Shown: in pieces, positions 1-9,949 of the stretch
Numbering within the stretch: the first letter of the stretch is position 1
Layout: every line of letters starts with the position of its first letter
Source of the DNA: JACRCT01 sp049841135
GTDB lineage: Bacteria > Myxococcota > Myxococcia > Myxococcales > UBA5297
NCBI GenBank assembly: GCA_049841135.1
Contig: JASGHK010000008.1
Coordinates: 1,488,001-1,552,000, forward strand
Length of the DNA: 64,000 bases
Direction of reading: 5' to 3'
Translations under genes and position numbers: made by a program
The notes under the pieces: generated by a model
What the model was told of the DNA's origin: nothing
Databases searched by the model: none
The model's input: the letters and a program-made list of their open reading frames with translations, nothing else

Positions 1-2625
1 AGCGCGCCCAGCTTCAGCCTCGAGCCCGGGTGCGCGAAGGCGATGGCCACCGCACCGACGAGGAAGGCCACCGCCGCCAAGAGCACCTGCAGCCCCAGCC
101 CGCCCAGCCAGTCGAGCAGCAGCAGGCCGCCGACGAAGCCGCCCAGGATGTTGCCCACGGTGTTGAGCGCCGCCGCCCGCCCCAGCGCCCGCGTGTCGCC
201 GCTCGGCCCGGTGGCGCACTCCATGGAGAGCGGGTACATCGCGCCGATGACGATGGTCGGCGGGAGCATGATGCCCAGGCAGACCAGGAAGCGGATGAAC
301 TCGCGCAGCGCGTGCGGCAGGGCGTAGCGCTGGAAGCTGGCGAAGAAGCCGGGGACGCCGTCCCAGACCGACCCTCCGCCCAGGATGGCGAAGCAGAGCG
401 CGAACGAGAGCGCGCCCACCAGCGCAGGCGCCCGCCCCAGGGGCTGCAGCAGCCGCCCCGACAGCGCCCCGCCCAGCCCGAGCCCCACCAGGAACGAGAA
501 GAGCATCAGCGAGAAGGCGTAGGTGCTGTTGCCGGCGACCACCGCCAGAAGGTGCATGTAGTCGGCTTCGAGCGTGGTGCACAGGAAGCCGACGAGGAAG
601 AGCGCCGTCAGGCCCAGGGCTTTCGCCGGGACCGGCCGAGCGCCGGCGCCTCCCGCTGGTACGGCGGGCGGGGCGGCCTCGGTCCCGGCCGCATCCCGGG
701 CCGCCAGGCGCAGGCCGACGAGCGCGACGAAGAGGTTGCAGGCGACGGCCAGCCGCATGCCGTCCGTCAGCCCCAGCTTGGGCAGGATGACGTAGCCCGC
801 CAGCAGCGCCCCCAGCGCAGCGCCCAGCGTGTTGACGCCGTACAGCACCGCGACCGCCCGCCCCGTCGCCTGCTGGCCGGCGGTCACGCGCCGGTAGAGG
901 ACGGGCAGCGTCATGCCCATCAACACGGTCGGCGGGAGCATCAGCAGGGCGGAGAGGGCGACCTGGTAGACGATGAGGATCGGCTCGCTCGGCGAGCGAC
1001 CGCTCGCCAGGGCCAGGTACACCGGGGGAATCAGCTTCGCGGCGAACGGGAGCACGGCGCACAGGAGCGCGACGCCGCCCTCGAGCAGGGCATAGAGGCG
1101 CAGCGGCGACCGCGTCCTGGCCCCGAAGGCGCCGCCCAGCCACGAGCCGATGGCCAGGCCGCCCATGTACGTGGCGACGACGGTGACGTTCGCCCGCGAG
1201 GTGGTGCCGAAGGTCGCCGCGAGCACCTTGCCGAAGGAGACCTCGTAGATGAGCGCGGCGAAGCCGGAGACGAAGAAGAGGCTCGTGGCCCAGCGCACGC
1301 TGGCGTCGAGGCCGGCCCCTGCCTCGAGGACGGCAGGGGCAGCAGCTGGAGTTGGGGTAGGAGCAGTCACCGCTCGCGTGCAGGCGGCCCAGAGCCTGGC
1401 CTCGAGGAAGACGGGGACCAAGGCGACGGCCCCGGCGAGGAGCCACATCGCCCAGGCCGGCGGGAGGCCGACGACCGGACCGAAGCGCAGGAACAGCAGC
1501 CAGCCGACGAGCAGGGCGGAGGAGACCACCAGCGCGTCCCGGCGCTCCCGGTCGGCCCGCCCTGCCGGCACCAGCGCTGCGCGCGCCATCAGCATGGCCG
1601 GCAGCGAGGCCACGAGGTCGACGAGGTAGTGGTAGCCGAAGCCCAGCGTCGCCAGGACGTTGAGGGCCAGGTAGACGACCGCCAGGCCGCGCAGCCACTT
1701 GCCGTGCTCTCGGGAGTGCCAGGCGATGAGCACCGCCCAGCCAAAGTGCATGGAGGGCACGCAGTTGCGGGGTGCCATCCCCGCCGCCCACGGAGCCAGC
1801 GGGAGCCGCGCGAGGCCCTCCAGCGCCTCGGGGGTCGCCCTCGGAGCGACGAAGAGCGGGCCCACCACCGGGAAGAGGTAGAAGGCGACGCACGCTCCGA
1901 AGGTGGCGACGAGCACCACGCTCAAGAAGTCGAGCACCGGCGCCTTGGGGCGGGCCAAGTCCAGGACGTAGACCGCCAGCAGCGCGAAGAAGGTGGTCTC
2001 GTAGACCCCGTGCGCCGCCGCGGTGAGCCACCCTTGGCTCTGGAGCAGGCCCATCACGGCCGCGCCGGGGACGAACCCGAACGCGGCGTCCGCCGCCGCC
2101 GTCATCGCGTCGAGCGTGTTCGGCAGGAACACCGCGCTGAACTCGGTGAGGAACAGGGCCGCGAGGTTGAAGCAGGGGATCGCCGCGAGCGGGTAGAACA
2201 GGCTGCGCGCGAGCGGCCGGACGCTCGGCTCGCCGCGCAGCCAGTGGCTCGCGAGCAGGGCGAGCGAGACCGCTCCCGAGACGCCTGCGGCCATCAGCAG
2301 TCGGTCGGGGACCGGCGCTTCGCTCCACCACCCGATGGGCCCCAAGGCGATCAGGCCCGCTGCCGTCGAGAGGATCAGGTCGCGCCTGAGGCGCCAAGCC
2401 CCCAACAGGCCAAGCCAGCAGCCGACCAACCCGGTGACGAACGCCATGAAGCGCGGCGGCGCGACCCCGACGGCCACCGGGATGCACGCCAGCGCTGCGG
2501 CGCCGGCGAAGAAGAAGAAGAGCCGGCGGTGGACGACCAGGTGCGCAGCGAGCCAGGTCGCGCGCAGCGGAGAGAGGGGTTCGTTCGCTGCGGCGGGGAC
2601 GGTGGACTCGGCCGTTGCTGACATG
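1..2625 (-). CDS. PAP2-like phosphatase fused to spermidine-synthase-type membrane protein (3' end cut by window)
   Basis: The N-terminal half is a multi-span membrane domain with PAP2/inositolphosphotransferase-type motifs: PSMHFGW near residue 292 and GFGYHYLVDL near residue 330, each carrying an active-site-like His. From about residue 440 a second set of membrane helices begins with FAALIYEVSFGKVLAATFG, the signature of the membrane half of fused spermidine-synthase/MFS-like proteins. It is still open at position 1, so any aminopropyltransferase domain lies outside the window. The ATG at 2625 opens a reading frame that must shift by one base near 2577-2583 (AAACCCC) to join the hydrophobic frame. 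No in-frame start exists upstream in that second frame, so a base-call error is likelier than another start. The membrane location is certain. The substrate is unknown. A lipid-phosphate head-group reaction is inferred from PAP2 motifs only. Confidence 0.75.
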
Positions 2626-2992
2626 TCGGGCGTTCTCTTTTTGAGAGCCGAGGTGCGGGGTGGCGAAATCGGGGCCCAAGGTTGCCACAGCCGTCGAAGT
2701 TCTGACCAGAGGTCGCACCCGCCCGCCCCTCTCCCGCCCGCCTCGTCGGCGAGTTCGCGGAGTGCGACCCTTATGATCGTTGCGGGCCGTGGCGTGATGC
2801 CCGTCACGAAGGGGCCCAAGCCCGGACGACTCCTCGGGATCCTGGCGGAGCCCAGCGCGTGACCCAGCTCACAGGTTGGGCGAACCCTGCGCAACGTCCC
2901 AGGAATCCGGGCAGGCGCGACGTCTGCCCGCTCACCCCTGCGACCGTCCCAACTTCAGCGAGATCCCCGTCCCGAGGACGTCGCAGCCGCCG
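2626..2992. other. Intergenic region without recognised gene
   Basis: 367 bp between two same-strand (-) genes. No convincing ORF with a ribosome site, no RNA gene and no strong hairpin was seen. It must hold the promoter of the PAP2-fusion gene, but no clear -35/-10 pair could be read. Confidence 0.5.
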
Positions 2993-4205
2993 TCAGGGGC
3001 AGGAGTGGACGTTGAGGAGCACCGGGGTGCCGTTGACCGACTCGCTCGCGGTGACATAGCCCTGCCCACCTGGCTGGTACGCCACCGCTTCGCCCTGCTG
3101 CTCGGTCGCGACCGGGACGGTCCCATAGCTCGGGTTCGTGAAGAGGTCGTCGAACACCGTGGCGCCCGCGGGCAGGTGGAACTCGAAGAGCCGGTTGTAG
3201 GTGCGCAGGAGCAGCGCGTTGCCGCAGGGGATGGATGTCGCCGCCGGTCAGCTGGGTGTCCAGGAGGCCGGGGACGGGAAGCTTCGCCACCAGGGTGAGC
3301 GTCACCTGGACGCCAGGCGTCAGCGGCTGCGGGAACTTGAAGACGGTGCTCGCCTTGCCCGCCGATAGCTTGTTGACGACGTAGACGTCGCCGGACTGCG
3401 GGTGGACGAGCAGGGTCTCGGCGTTCCACTTCGCGCCCGACGGGTACTGGAACGGCAGCCGCTCCCAGCTCACCGCCACCGTCCCCAGCCGATCGCCGAC
3501 GTCGACGTCGGGCACGGGCACCCGGTAGACCGCGTAGTCGGTGCGGACCTGGTTGTTGTCTCCGATGTCGCCCAGGTAGACGCAGCGGCCCGCGGGGCAG
3601 GGCCCGATGGCGATGTCCTCCCAGTCGACCGCCGTCGCGCCGGTGAGGACGAACTCGCCCAGGAGGTTGCCGTCGAAGTCGAGGGCGAAGAAGTGCGCGC
3701 TGTCGCCGGAATCGTTGTGCGCGAAGAGGACGCCCGGGTGAGCCTCGCTCATCGCCAGGCCGGAGAGCTCCTCGAGCACGGTGGGCACCAGGCCCTCGAC
3801 GCTCGCGCCCGAGTAGCTGGAGCAGAGCGAGCACGACGCGTCGGGCCCGGCCGGTGGAGCCGCATCCGCGGCCTGCAGCGACGCGTCCGGTCCAGGGTCC
3901 GAGGCGTCAGCCGGCGACGCACCGGCGTCCGGCCCTTCGGAGGCGGAGTCGGGAGGATCCGCAGCGGCGTCGTCGTTCGCGGAGGAGTCGGGGCGATCCC
4001 AGGCCGCGTCACCGCGCTCGGCTGCGTCCGTGGGCCCCGAGGCGTCCATCCCGGTGGCCGCGGCATCGACCGGATGCGTCGTGGCGTCGAGCGAGGCGGC
4101 GTCCGGCCGCACCGGCGCTGCGCCGTCGGGCCCGGACGCCGCGGGCTGGCCACAAGCAGCAACCAGGAGGAGGCCGGCGGCGGCGATGGAGGCTCGAAGG
4201 TTCAT
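2993..4205 (-). CDS. Secreted lipoprotein with Asp/Ala-rich linker and beta-propeller-like domain
   Basis: About 403 residues. The start MNLRAS at 4205 gives a lipoprotein signal peptide ending LLLVAAC, with lipidation Cys at residue 18. An Asp/Ala/Pro-rich linker (about residues 20-125) precedes a globular domain with repeated strand motifs such as GVLFAHNDSGD, VDWEDIAIGP and VYLGDIGDNN, typical of a calcium- or substrate-binding beta-propeller. The product should be tethered to a membrane and exposed in the periplasm or at the surface. The C-terminal fifth is in another frame: one extra G in the GGGG at 3227-3230 breaks the gene, and the shifted frame continues to a TGA at 2993. The catalytic role is unknown. 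It is divergent from the zinc-ribbon gene at 4273. Confidence 0.7.
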
Positions 4206-4272
4206 GGAAGGAGGCTCACGTGCGTGAAGCTGAGTCTGGCAGGGCCGCAGGTCAGCCGCTACTGTCGGCGCC

Positions 4273-5860
4273 ATGAGACTCCAGGCCCTCCACTGCCCCT
4301 CCTGCGGCGCGCCGATCGAGGTCCCGGCCGGCGCCTCGCGCGTCAGCTGCGACTACTGCGGCTCGTCCCTGGTCGTCGAAGGCGAGCGGGTCAGCGGACA
4401 TCGGCCCCAGCCGGCCCGGGCCTCGGAGAAGGAGGAGGTCCCGCTCTTCCCCGAGCCCGACGCGACCCTGTGGACCCGGGAGGCGCCGCGCTTCGAGCTT
4501 CTCGATCGTCGAGCAGAAGATCCCCGATGCCGTGCCCGACGTCTTCGCCGGCGTCGAGCTGGCCGACGACTGCTTCGCGCTGGTCTCGATGCGCGCGGTG
4601 GACAAGGACGGGGCGCCGGTGAAGGTCGGGCTGGAGGCGGCCTTCGGCGCGCTGAAGGCGTCGCTGGAGTCCGACCGCGACCCCGGCCTCGCCGCCAACC
4701 TCGCGCTGGAGGCGCTCTGCAAGAAGCCGTTCGACCACCGCGTGGAGTGCTCCGTCCTCCTCTTCGAGCCGCGGCACATGCGCGTCACGCCCTACAACGC
4801 CGGCTCCGAAGGCGCGACCTGGGCCTCCGGCGAGGAAGGTCGTTGCATCACGCTGGAGGGGCACCGGCAGGCCCTGGAGCGCAAGACGCTGCGCGAGGCG
4901 GGCGACCACTTCCACAACGGCCGGCCCATCCTGCTGGCCTCCAACGACCTGGTGCTGATGCCCTCGCCGGGGTTCGTCGGCAAGGGAGCTCGGGGCTACG
5001 GCAACGGCCTGCGCGCGCTCTACGACGTCGCCAACGAGCACTTGGGCGAGGATCCGCTGCGCATCGTCACGCTCGCCAAGAACGCCTTCTGGGAGGACTT
5101 CCACAAGCACCGCACGAGCCGGCCGCGGCCGGTGGGCGACGTGCGCCTGGCGGCGGTGCGCGCCATCCCGCCGCCCCTCGAGTCGGCGCTGCCCTCGCAC
5201 CTGAAGCTCACGAACTTGCGCACGCGCAGGTTCGAGCTCTCGCTGCTGGCCGCACCCCAGGACGCGATCCGGCTGATCCCGCTGCACGCCGACCGGCAAG
5301 TCGCCGTGTGGCTCTCGCCCGTCGAGGGAGCGCTGCCGCCGGGCGCGCTAGACGCCGCGTGCGCCGCGGTGGTGGACCTGCTCGACCGCAGGGACTACGG
5401 CGACAACGAGAACCCGCGCCAGGCCGGGCGCGACGCCTACGAGCGGCTCGGCGGAATCGGCCCAGACAAGGTGCGGATGGCGGTCGTCCAGCTCTTCGAC
5501 CTATACGAGCGCGTGAAGTACTTCCGCGCCGGCTTCAAGCAGCCGCTCTCGCTGGGCCACCGCGGCGTGAAGGCCGACGGGATGCAGCAGTTCGACGAGG
5601 GCGGCGAGGCCACCGTGCACGAGGGCCACCGGCTCTTCTTCCCGGGCTGCCTGTCGTACGAGGGCGAGCACTCGATGGCGCCGCAGCTGGCCGAGGCCTG
5701 GATCGGCGGCAAGGCGTCGCGGCTGTACGAGGCGCTCTTCGCGCACTGGAAGGCCAAGAAGACCGCGGCGGCGCTGGAGTCGCTGGCCAGGGCGGCGCTC
5801 AGCGACGTGCCCGGCGCGGACGTCTCGGGCATGGCGCTGGTGACCGGCGTCGCGCCCTAG
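4273..5860 (+). CDS. Zinc-ribbon protein of unknown function
   Basis: About 528 residues. It begins with a four-Cys zinc ribbon (CPSCGAPIEV, then CDYCGSSLVV, residues 8-36), followed by a long globular part. Segments such as LLASNDLVLMPSPGF and a second region near FFPGCLSYEG resemble the strand-rich core of PP2C/SpoIIE-type phosphatases, but no clear metal-binding Asp set was found, so no activity is assigned. The frame changes once at GAGCTTC (4495-4501); removing one T restores a continuous product reading ELSIVEQKIPDAVPDVF. The ATG at 4273 is chosen because the zinc ribbon begins directly after it. It is divergent from the lipoprotein gene, with 67 bp between starts, so the pair may share a control region. 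Confidence 0.6.
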
Positions 5861-5899
5861 CGCACCCACAGTCAGATCTGGGGATGAGCCGGGCCTTGT

Positions 5900-6093
5900 G
5901 TGCCGGCGGCTGAAGTCGCGCCTGACATTGCGAAGCCCACCTGCGTCGGCTGGGTCGCAAAGGTCTGCAGGACCGAGTTCGACTCTGCCCAGTCCTGGAA
6001 TTGGGCGAGCCGACCTGACGCCTTGAAGTTCGTCACCCCTGAGCCTGCGAAGGCAGGCTTTGCAGGTTCAGGCGCGGCTTCAGCCGCCGGCAC
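5900..6093. repeat. 194-bp inverted-repeat element (MITE-like)
   Basis: The two ends are inverted copies of each other. Both start GTGCCGGCGGCTGAAG when read inward, with one mismatch in the first 26 bp and about 36 of 43 positions matching overall. It sits between the convergent zinc-ribbon and hydrolase genes and stops 10 bp before the hydrolase stop codon. No transposase lies inside and no clear target duplication was seen. It could be a non-autonomous element or a large cruciform that ends transcription. Confidence 0.6.
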
Positions 6094-6102
6094 CGGCCAT
6101 GC

Positions 6103-7613
6103 TCAACTGCCGTGCGCCGACCGCACCACCGAGTCGACGCGCGAGCGGCGGCGAAGAAGGAGCGCCCCCACCGTCGCCAGCCCGAGCAGCCCCATCGGCG
6201 CCCCGCTCGTGCCGCACCCGCCCGCAGGCTCCTGGACCGGCGGCTCGCCCGCGTCGGCCGCCGGTGCATTCGCCGAGGCGTCGGGAGCCACCGGCTGGGC
6301 CGAGCCCGAGTCCGGAGTCTCGACGGGTAACCCAGCATCGGGAGCGGCGTCGGGGCCGGAGGGGTTCGCGCCCGCATCCGGGCCAGCAGGATCCGTCGAC
6401 GCGTCGGGCCCCGGGGCGGGCTGTGAGGCGTCCGCCGGAGGCTCGACCGTCCCCGCGTCGGCCGGAGCAGGCTCGGCCGGGAAGAGGTTCTTCCACTCAG
6501 CTTCCAGCCGATCGGACCGGCCTCGCCCGTTGACCCAGATCGTCATGTCCTCGCTCCCGCGGTAGGCCAGCGAGAGCAGGTGGAGGCCGCTCGTCCCCAT
6601 CAGCGAGAAGTGGCTGTCGAGCGTCTTCACCCCGCCCTGGGCGTAATAGCTGTCGATGAACTCCGCCCCCGACGGCGCGCTGTGCCCGGTGGTCTGGGCG
6701 TTGGCGGTGACGAGGACGTCGCCCGAGTAGTAATCGGTCTGCGGCCGCCGCGGCGCTCCGCAGGCGGCGCCCGCGGCGCAGGTGTAGACGCTGCCGTGGC
6801 CCTCGGGCGCGTAGAAGTTGATGAAGGTGCCGGTGGCGAGCTTGAGCGCTGCGAGCAGGCTGGACGCCTGGTCGCGCTGGTCGTCGAGCGAGGCGGCGGT
6901 CGGCTCGGTCAGGATTCGCCGCGCCGCGACGCTGCGGAAGGTCAGCCCGCTGCCGCTGACGGTGCCGGAGTTGAAGTCGTGCAGCGACGAGAGCGTCCCC
7001 TGCGCGTTGACCCCGGTGATGACGGTGACGACGCCGGGCCAGGAGAGGTTGACCCAGCGCGGCGAGCCGTCGCTGGGCTCGAAGGCGTAGACCACGTGGT
7101 GCAGCGCCAGGTCGAACGGGGTGCTGAAGTCCAGGCGCCGCGTCGAGAGCGTCTTCACCGGCGCCTGCACGAAGTGGCCCCAGGCCGAGTGCGACCGGCA
7201 GGCCACCCCGTAGCTCCAGTCGGAGAAGGAGTTGAGCGCCTTGATGTCGACGACGTCGACGCTCGAGCCCGGCACGCCCGCCTTGACCCCGTCGACGATT
7301 CCCGCGATCTCGTCCTCGAGCTGCGACGACCAGAGGGTCTTGGCGACCAGCGTCCGGACCGCGGAGTAGTTCGGCGTCGCGCGCAGCTTGGGCAGGAAGG
7401 CGTCGATTCTCCGAGGCGAATGCCCTGCCGATGGCCTGCCCCATCTCGCGGTGCGTCCCCCAGACCCGGACGACGGTGTAGCCCTTGTGGCTCGAGTCGG
7501 TGGCGTCCTTCAGGATTCTGGAAGTTCTCGGCGCCGGCACGCGCGGTGAAGCCGAGCACGAGGGCCAGGACGGCAGGGAGCGGGGCGAGGCGGCGCAGCG
7601 GGCGAACGGGCAC
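6103..7613 (-). CDS. Predicted C45/phospholipase-B-like Ntn-hydrolase with MYXO-CTERM-like tail
   Basis: About 502 residues. The GTG start at 7613 has an AAGGAG ribosome site six bases upstream. A signal peptide (residues 1-28) is followed by a domain resembling the C45 autoproteolytic acyltransferase/hydrolase family. The candidate nucleophile Cys138 sits in YGVACRSHS, and a TRRLDF segment near residue 161 corresponds to the family's R-x-x-D/N pocket motif. The C-terminus has a Pro/Asp/Ala linker, then GGCGTSG, a hydrophobic stretch and RRRSR, a MYXO-CTERM-type surface-sorting tail. The gene is broken twice, at GATTC 7405-7409 and GATTC 7514-7518; reading GATC at each place restores the frame. 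It probably acts on an amide or acyl bond outside the cytoplasm. The substrate is unknown. Confidence 0.7.
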
Positions 7614-7900
7614 GTCGGACTCCTTTTCAGTGGGCCCTCCAACAACCCGCCCGCCGCCGCCTTCCCGGATTCGTCCTTGCCCGACCCCGGAGCAGCCCGC
7701 GCACCGAGGCCTCGATCCGCCTGTCGGGCCGGGACGACGCTCGAGTGCCCTTCCGGACACTGAACTTTTACGAAGACGGGCCCGAATGGCCCGCGGCGCC
7801 TGCCGTCCCTCTCAGGGTCATGGCGCCAAGCACTTCCAAGCGGCCAACGCTCCGCGGCCTGCCGAGAGTGCGGACGTACCGTGCGCCGAGCCGCGCGGGT

Positions 7901-9949
7901 ATGACGCTCGAGATGACCGTTCGAGGCCCCGCCCTCCTGGCGCTGCTCCTCGCGTGGGCGGCCCTGGGCTGCGCCACGACGCCGCGACCTTCGCCCGACG
8001 CTCCCGAGGTGCGCCACCTCACCGTCGAGGGCGAGTCCGCGGTGACGGCCAAGGAGATCCAGGCGCGCATCGTCACCGAGGGGCGCTCCTGGGTCCCCTT
8101 CGCACCCAAGCGCTACTACGACGAGGCGGTGCTGGAGACGGACCTCAAGCGCGTCCTGCGCCTCTACCAGGCCGAGGGCTTCTACGAGGCCAGCATCGCC
8201 GAGCGGACGGTGACGCCGGCCGGCAAAGGCAAGGTCGACGTCACGATCCGGATCGACGAGGGCCCGGCGACGCGCGTGCGCAGCCTGAGCTTCCTCGGCC
8301 TCCCGGAGACTCAGCGTTCCGAGCTGCTGCTCGCCTGCCCGCTGCGCGAAGGCGAGACCTTCCGCGAGGCCGACTACGAGGCCTGCAAGGCGAAGCTGGG
8401 CGAGACGCTCGCCGAGGCCGGCTACGCCGAGGCCGCGGTGGGCGGGCGAGCCATCGTCGATTTGCCGACCCATCGCGCCGACGTGACCCTGGAGGTCCAG
8501 GCCGGCCAACCCTTCCGCTTCGGCAACATCTTCGTGGCCGGCGCGGAGAGCGTGCCCCACGGCCGCATCGAGGTCACGGCGCGCGACGCCTTGCCGTACG
8601 GGGCGCCGTGGCGCGCCTCCGCCCTCGCCGAAGCGCAGCGGCGGGTCTTCGACCTGGGCGTCTTCAGCACCGTGCGCCTGGTCCGCGGCGCGCCGGACCG
8701 CGAGGCGGGGCTGATGCCGGTGGTGGTCTCGGTCCGCGAGGCCCCGTTCCGCACGCTGCGCATCGGCGCCGGCTTGGGGCTCGACCCGCGCTTCACCGAG
8801 CTGCCGAGGGTGAGCATCGAGTGGACGCACCGCAACTTCCTGGGAGGCCTGCGGCGGCTGACGCTGACCGGCGCGGCGTCGCTCGTCTACCTGCCGAGCC
8901 TCTGGGTGCTGCTCAGCAGCCGCGGCCAGAACTCGGGGGTGGACGTCGCCTTCACCGTGGGCTCGCTGCTCGAGCAGCCGGAGATCATCGGCCACAACAC
9001 GAGCCTGACGCTCAACCTCGGCGTCGAGCGCAACGTGGACACCGCCTTCCGCTCCGTCTCCGCGAGCGCGGGCGTGGGGCTCGTCTACCGCCGTTGGCAG
9101 CACTTCGAGCTGGCCCCCTCGTTCCAGTTCCAGCTCTTCAAGCTCTCCGGTGCGGCGGCGTCCGCGGTGACCGCCAGCTCGCAGGAGGCGGTCCTCGACG
9201 CCTGCGCCGCGGCGGGCCAGCTGTGCCGGCTCGCCTACCTCGAGCAGCGCGTCGCCTACGACCTGCGCGACAACCCGGTGGAGACGACCCGCGGCGCCTA
9301 CTTCTCGCTCTCGCTCCAGGAGGGCTCGCGGTACCTGGGCGGCGCCTACGACTACGTCCGGGTGCTGCCGGCGGTCCGCGCCTACCTGCCGCTGGGCCCC
9401 GTGGTCGTCGCCGCGCGGGTCCAGGCCGGGGTGCTGGGGACCTTCGGCGGCACCAGCTCGAGCGTGCTCACCCGCTTCTTCCTGGGTGGCAACACCACGC
9501 AGCGCGGGTTCGGCAACCGCCAGCTCGCGCCCTCGCTCGTCGCCTGCCGCTACCGCGACCCCGACACCCAGGCGTGCCAGACCGCCGAGCAGGCGGGCAA
9601 GGACCCCGGGACCGACATCACCGAGGTGCTCCCGATCGGAGGCAACGCCATGATCGGCGCCAACCTCGAGGTCCGCATCCCGCTGCCGGCCAGCTTCGGG
9701 TTGGTGACGTTCGTAGACGTCGGCGAGGTCACCCCCGAGCCAGGCGACCTCTCGTTCGACAAGCTCAACGTCGCCCTCGGGCTGGGCGTGCGCTACCGCA
9801 CCCTGTTCGGGCCGATCCGTTTTGACGTGGCCTGGCGCATGAACACACCGCCCATCGCCCTCACCTTTGCTTCGGACCTGCCTCCGGGGGCGGTGCCGGC
9901 GCCCCTGTCGCGCATCGGTCTGCAGTTCAGCATCGGGGAGGCCTATTGA
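7901..9949 (+). CDS. tamA: Omp85-family outer membrane protein, TamA-like
   Basis: About 682 residues. N-terminal POTRA-type repeats (VRHLTVEGESAVTAKEI, then GFYEASIAERTVTP and VDVTIRIDEGPATRV) are followed by a C-terminal beta-barrel ending in an alternating strand (LSRIGLQFSIGEAY) with the usual Omp85 motifs, such as FFLGGNTTQRGFGNR. It should insert or assemble outer-membrane proteins. The chosen start MTLEMTVRG gives a signal whose end, AWAALGCATT, looks like a lipobox, which is unusual for TamA/BamA but known for TamL-type proteins. The stop overlaps the start of the next gene (TTGA), matching a tamA-tamB operon. GTG codons further upstream (for example 7745) are possible starts but add no recognisable sequence. 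Confidence 0.85.
   Translation: MTLEMTVRGPALLALLLAWAALGCATTPRPSPDAPEVRHLTVEGESAVTAKEIQARIVTEGRSWVPFAPKRYYDEAVLETDLKRVLRLYQAEGFYEASIAERTVTPAGKGKVDVTIRIDEGPATRVRSLSFLGLPETQRSELLLACPLREGETFREADYEACKAKLGETLAEAGYAEAAVGGRAIVDLPTHRADVTLEVQAGQPFRFGNIFVAGAESVPHGRIEVTARDALPYGAPWRASALAEAQRRVFDLGVFSTVRLVRGAPDREAGLMPVVVSVREAPFRTLRIGAGLGLDPRFTELPRVSIEWTHRNFLGGLRRLTLTGAASLVYLPSLWVLLSSRGQNSGVDVAFTVGSLLEQPEIIGHNTSLTLNLGVERNVDTAFRSVSASAGVGLVYRRWQHFELAPSFQFQLFKLSGAAASAVTASSQEAVLDACAAAGQLCRLAYLEQRVAYDLRDNPVETTRGAYFSLSLQEGSRYLGGAYDYVRVLPAVRAYLPLGPVVVAARVQAGVLGTFGGTSSSVLTRFFLGGNTTQRGFGNRQLAPSLVACRYRDPDTQACQTAEQAGKDPGTDITEVLPIGGNAMIGANLEVRIPLPASFGLVTFVDVGEVTPEPGDLSFDKLNVALGLGVRYRTLFGPIRFDVAWRMNTPPIALTFASDLPPGAVPAPLSRIGLQFSIGEAY

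Noticed and set aside
30..2621. A very long open frame on the plus strand
   Set aside because: Its product is almost all Arg, Glu, Gln, Asp and His, the antisense shadow of the membrane protein on the other strand. Similar long shadows opposite the efflux, oxidase and kinase genes were dropped for the same reason.
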